Origin: Anaerolineae bacterium
GTDB lineage: Bacteria > Chloroflexota > Anaerolineae > Promineifilales > Promineifilaceae
Direction of reading: 5' to 3'
NCBI GenBank assembly: GCA_028284105.1
Contig: JANQSK010000563.1
Location: 1 to 5,551 of the forward strand
DNA length: 5,551 nucleotides
Shown: positions 5,498 to 5,551 of the stretch, piece after piece
Layout of the letters: each line of letters begins with the position of its first letter
Numbering within the stretch: the first letter of the stretch is position 1
The notes under the pieces: generated by a model
What the model was told of the DNA's origin: nothing
Database searches by the model: none
Seen by the model: the letters and a program-made list of their open reading frames with translations, nothing else
Position numbers and translations under genes: made by a program

Positions 5498-5551
5498 ATG
5501 GACAAAAAAGACCTTATTTTACTAGTTGAAGACAACCCAGATGACCTCGCG
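5498..5551 (+). CDS. Response regulator receiver protein, 5' end only (Rcp1-like)
   Basis: The first 18 codons lie in the window and the gene continues past its right edge. The start MDKKDLILLVEDNPDDLA carries the first beta strand of a receiver domain and its acidic pocket (E11, D12). The VEDNPDD signature is typical of short Rcp1-type single-domain regulators that accompany phytochrome-like histidine kinases. AAGAGA (5484-5489) lies 8 nt ahead of the ATG and overlaps the kinase stop codon, so it belongs to the same operon and is the probable phosphate acceptor from that kinase. The phospho-acceptor Asp and any output domain lie outside the window, so a DNA-binding role is undetermined. Confidence 0.85.
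   Translation, partial: MDKKDLILLVEDNPDDLA

Noticed and set aside
1..5551. CRISPR array, tRNA/rRNA, insertion sequence or attachment site
   Set aside because: No regularly spaced repeats, cloverleaf, transposase-like protein or terminal inverted repeats were seen on either strand.

Overview
This moderately AT-rich bacterial window holds two divergent gene blocks separated by about 220 bp. No gene fixes the taxonomy. A class I plus class II diterpene cyclase pair beside a phytochrome-type histidine kinase with an Rcp1-like response regulator would suit a Chloroflexota-like or other environmental filamentous or soil bacterium. That guess rests on recalled family distributions (for example the Herpetosiphon kolavelool genes), not on a search.

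Left block (about 177-1218, minus strand): four tightly packed small genes read leftward from about 1218. They encode a 111-aa protein, a 52-aa single-span membrane protein with a GTG start, a 151-155-aa protein and a 39-aa single-span membrane protein. Neighbours overlap or nearly touch, and each has its own purine-rich ribosome binding site. I recognise none of them. The two tiny membrane proteins look like possible paralogues. Positions 1-176 carry no convincing gene but contain two inverted repeats whose arms can also pair with each other.

Middle (1219-1441): a plus-strand rho-independent terminator (1334-1357) with no obvious gene of its own, then a plausible sigma70-type promoter (1380-1408) and a Shine-Dalgarno sequence leading into the right block.

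Right block (1442-5551, plus strand): a terpenoid and signalling operon. A class I terpene synthase (DDFID and NSE metal motifs) is followed 3 bp later by a class II diterpene cyclase (DADD motif). The cyclase overlaps by 14 bp a six-span membrane histidine kinase, and 11 bp further on a response regulator starts and runs off the window. The expected chemistry is that the class II enzyme protonates and cyclises geranylgeranyl diphosphate to a bicyclic diphosphate, and the class I enzyme ionises that to a finished diterpene alcohol or olefin. The packing suggests the kinase and regulator are co-expressed with the pathway. No GGPP synthase, P450 or methyltransferase is visible here. The most interesting points are the kinase-coupled diterpene operon, the non-canonical pyrophosphate-sensing region of the class I enzyme, and the uncharacterised four-gene operon with two micro-membrane proteins.
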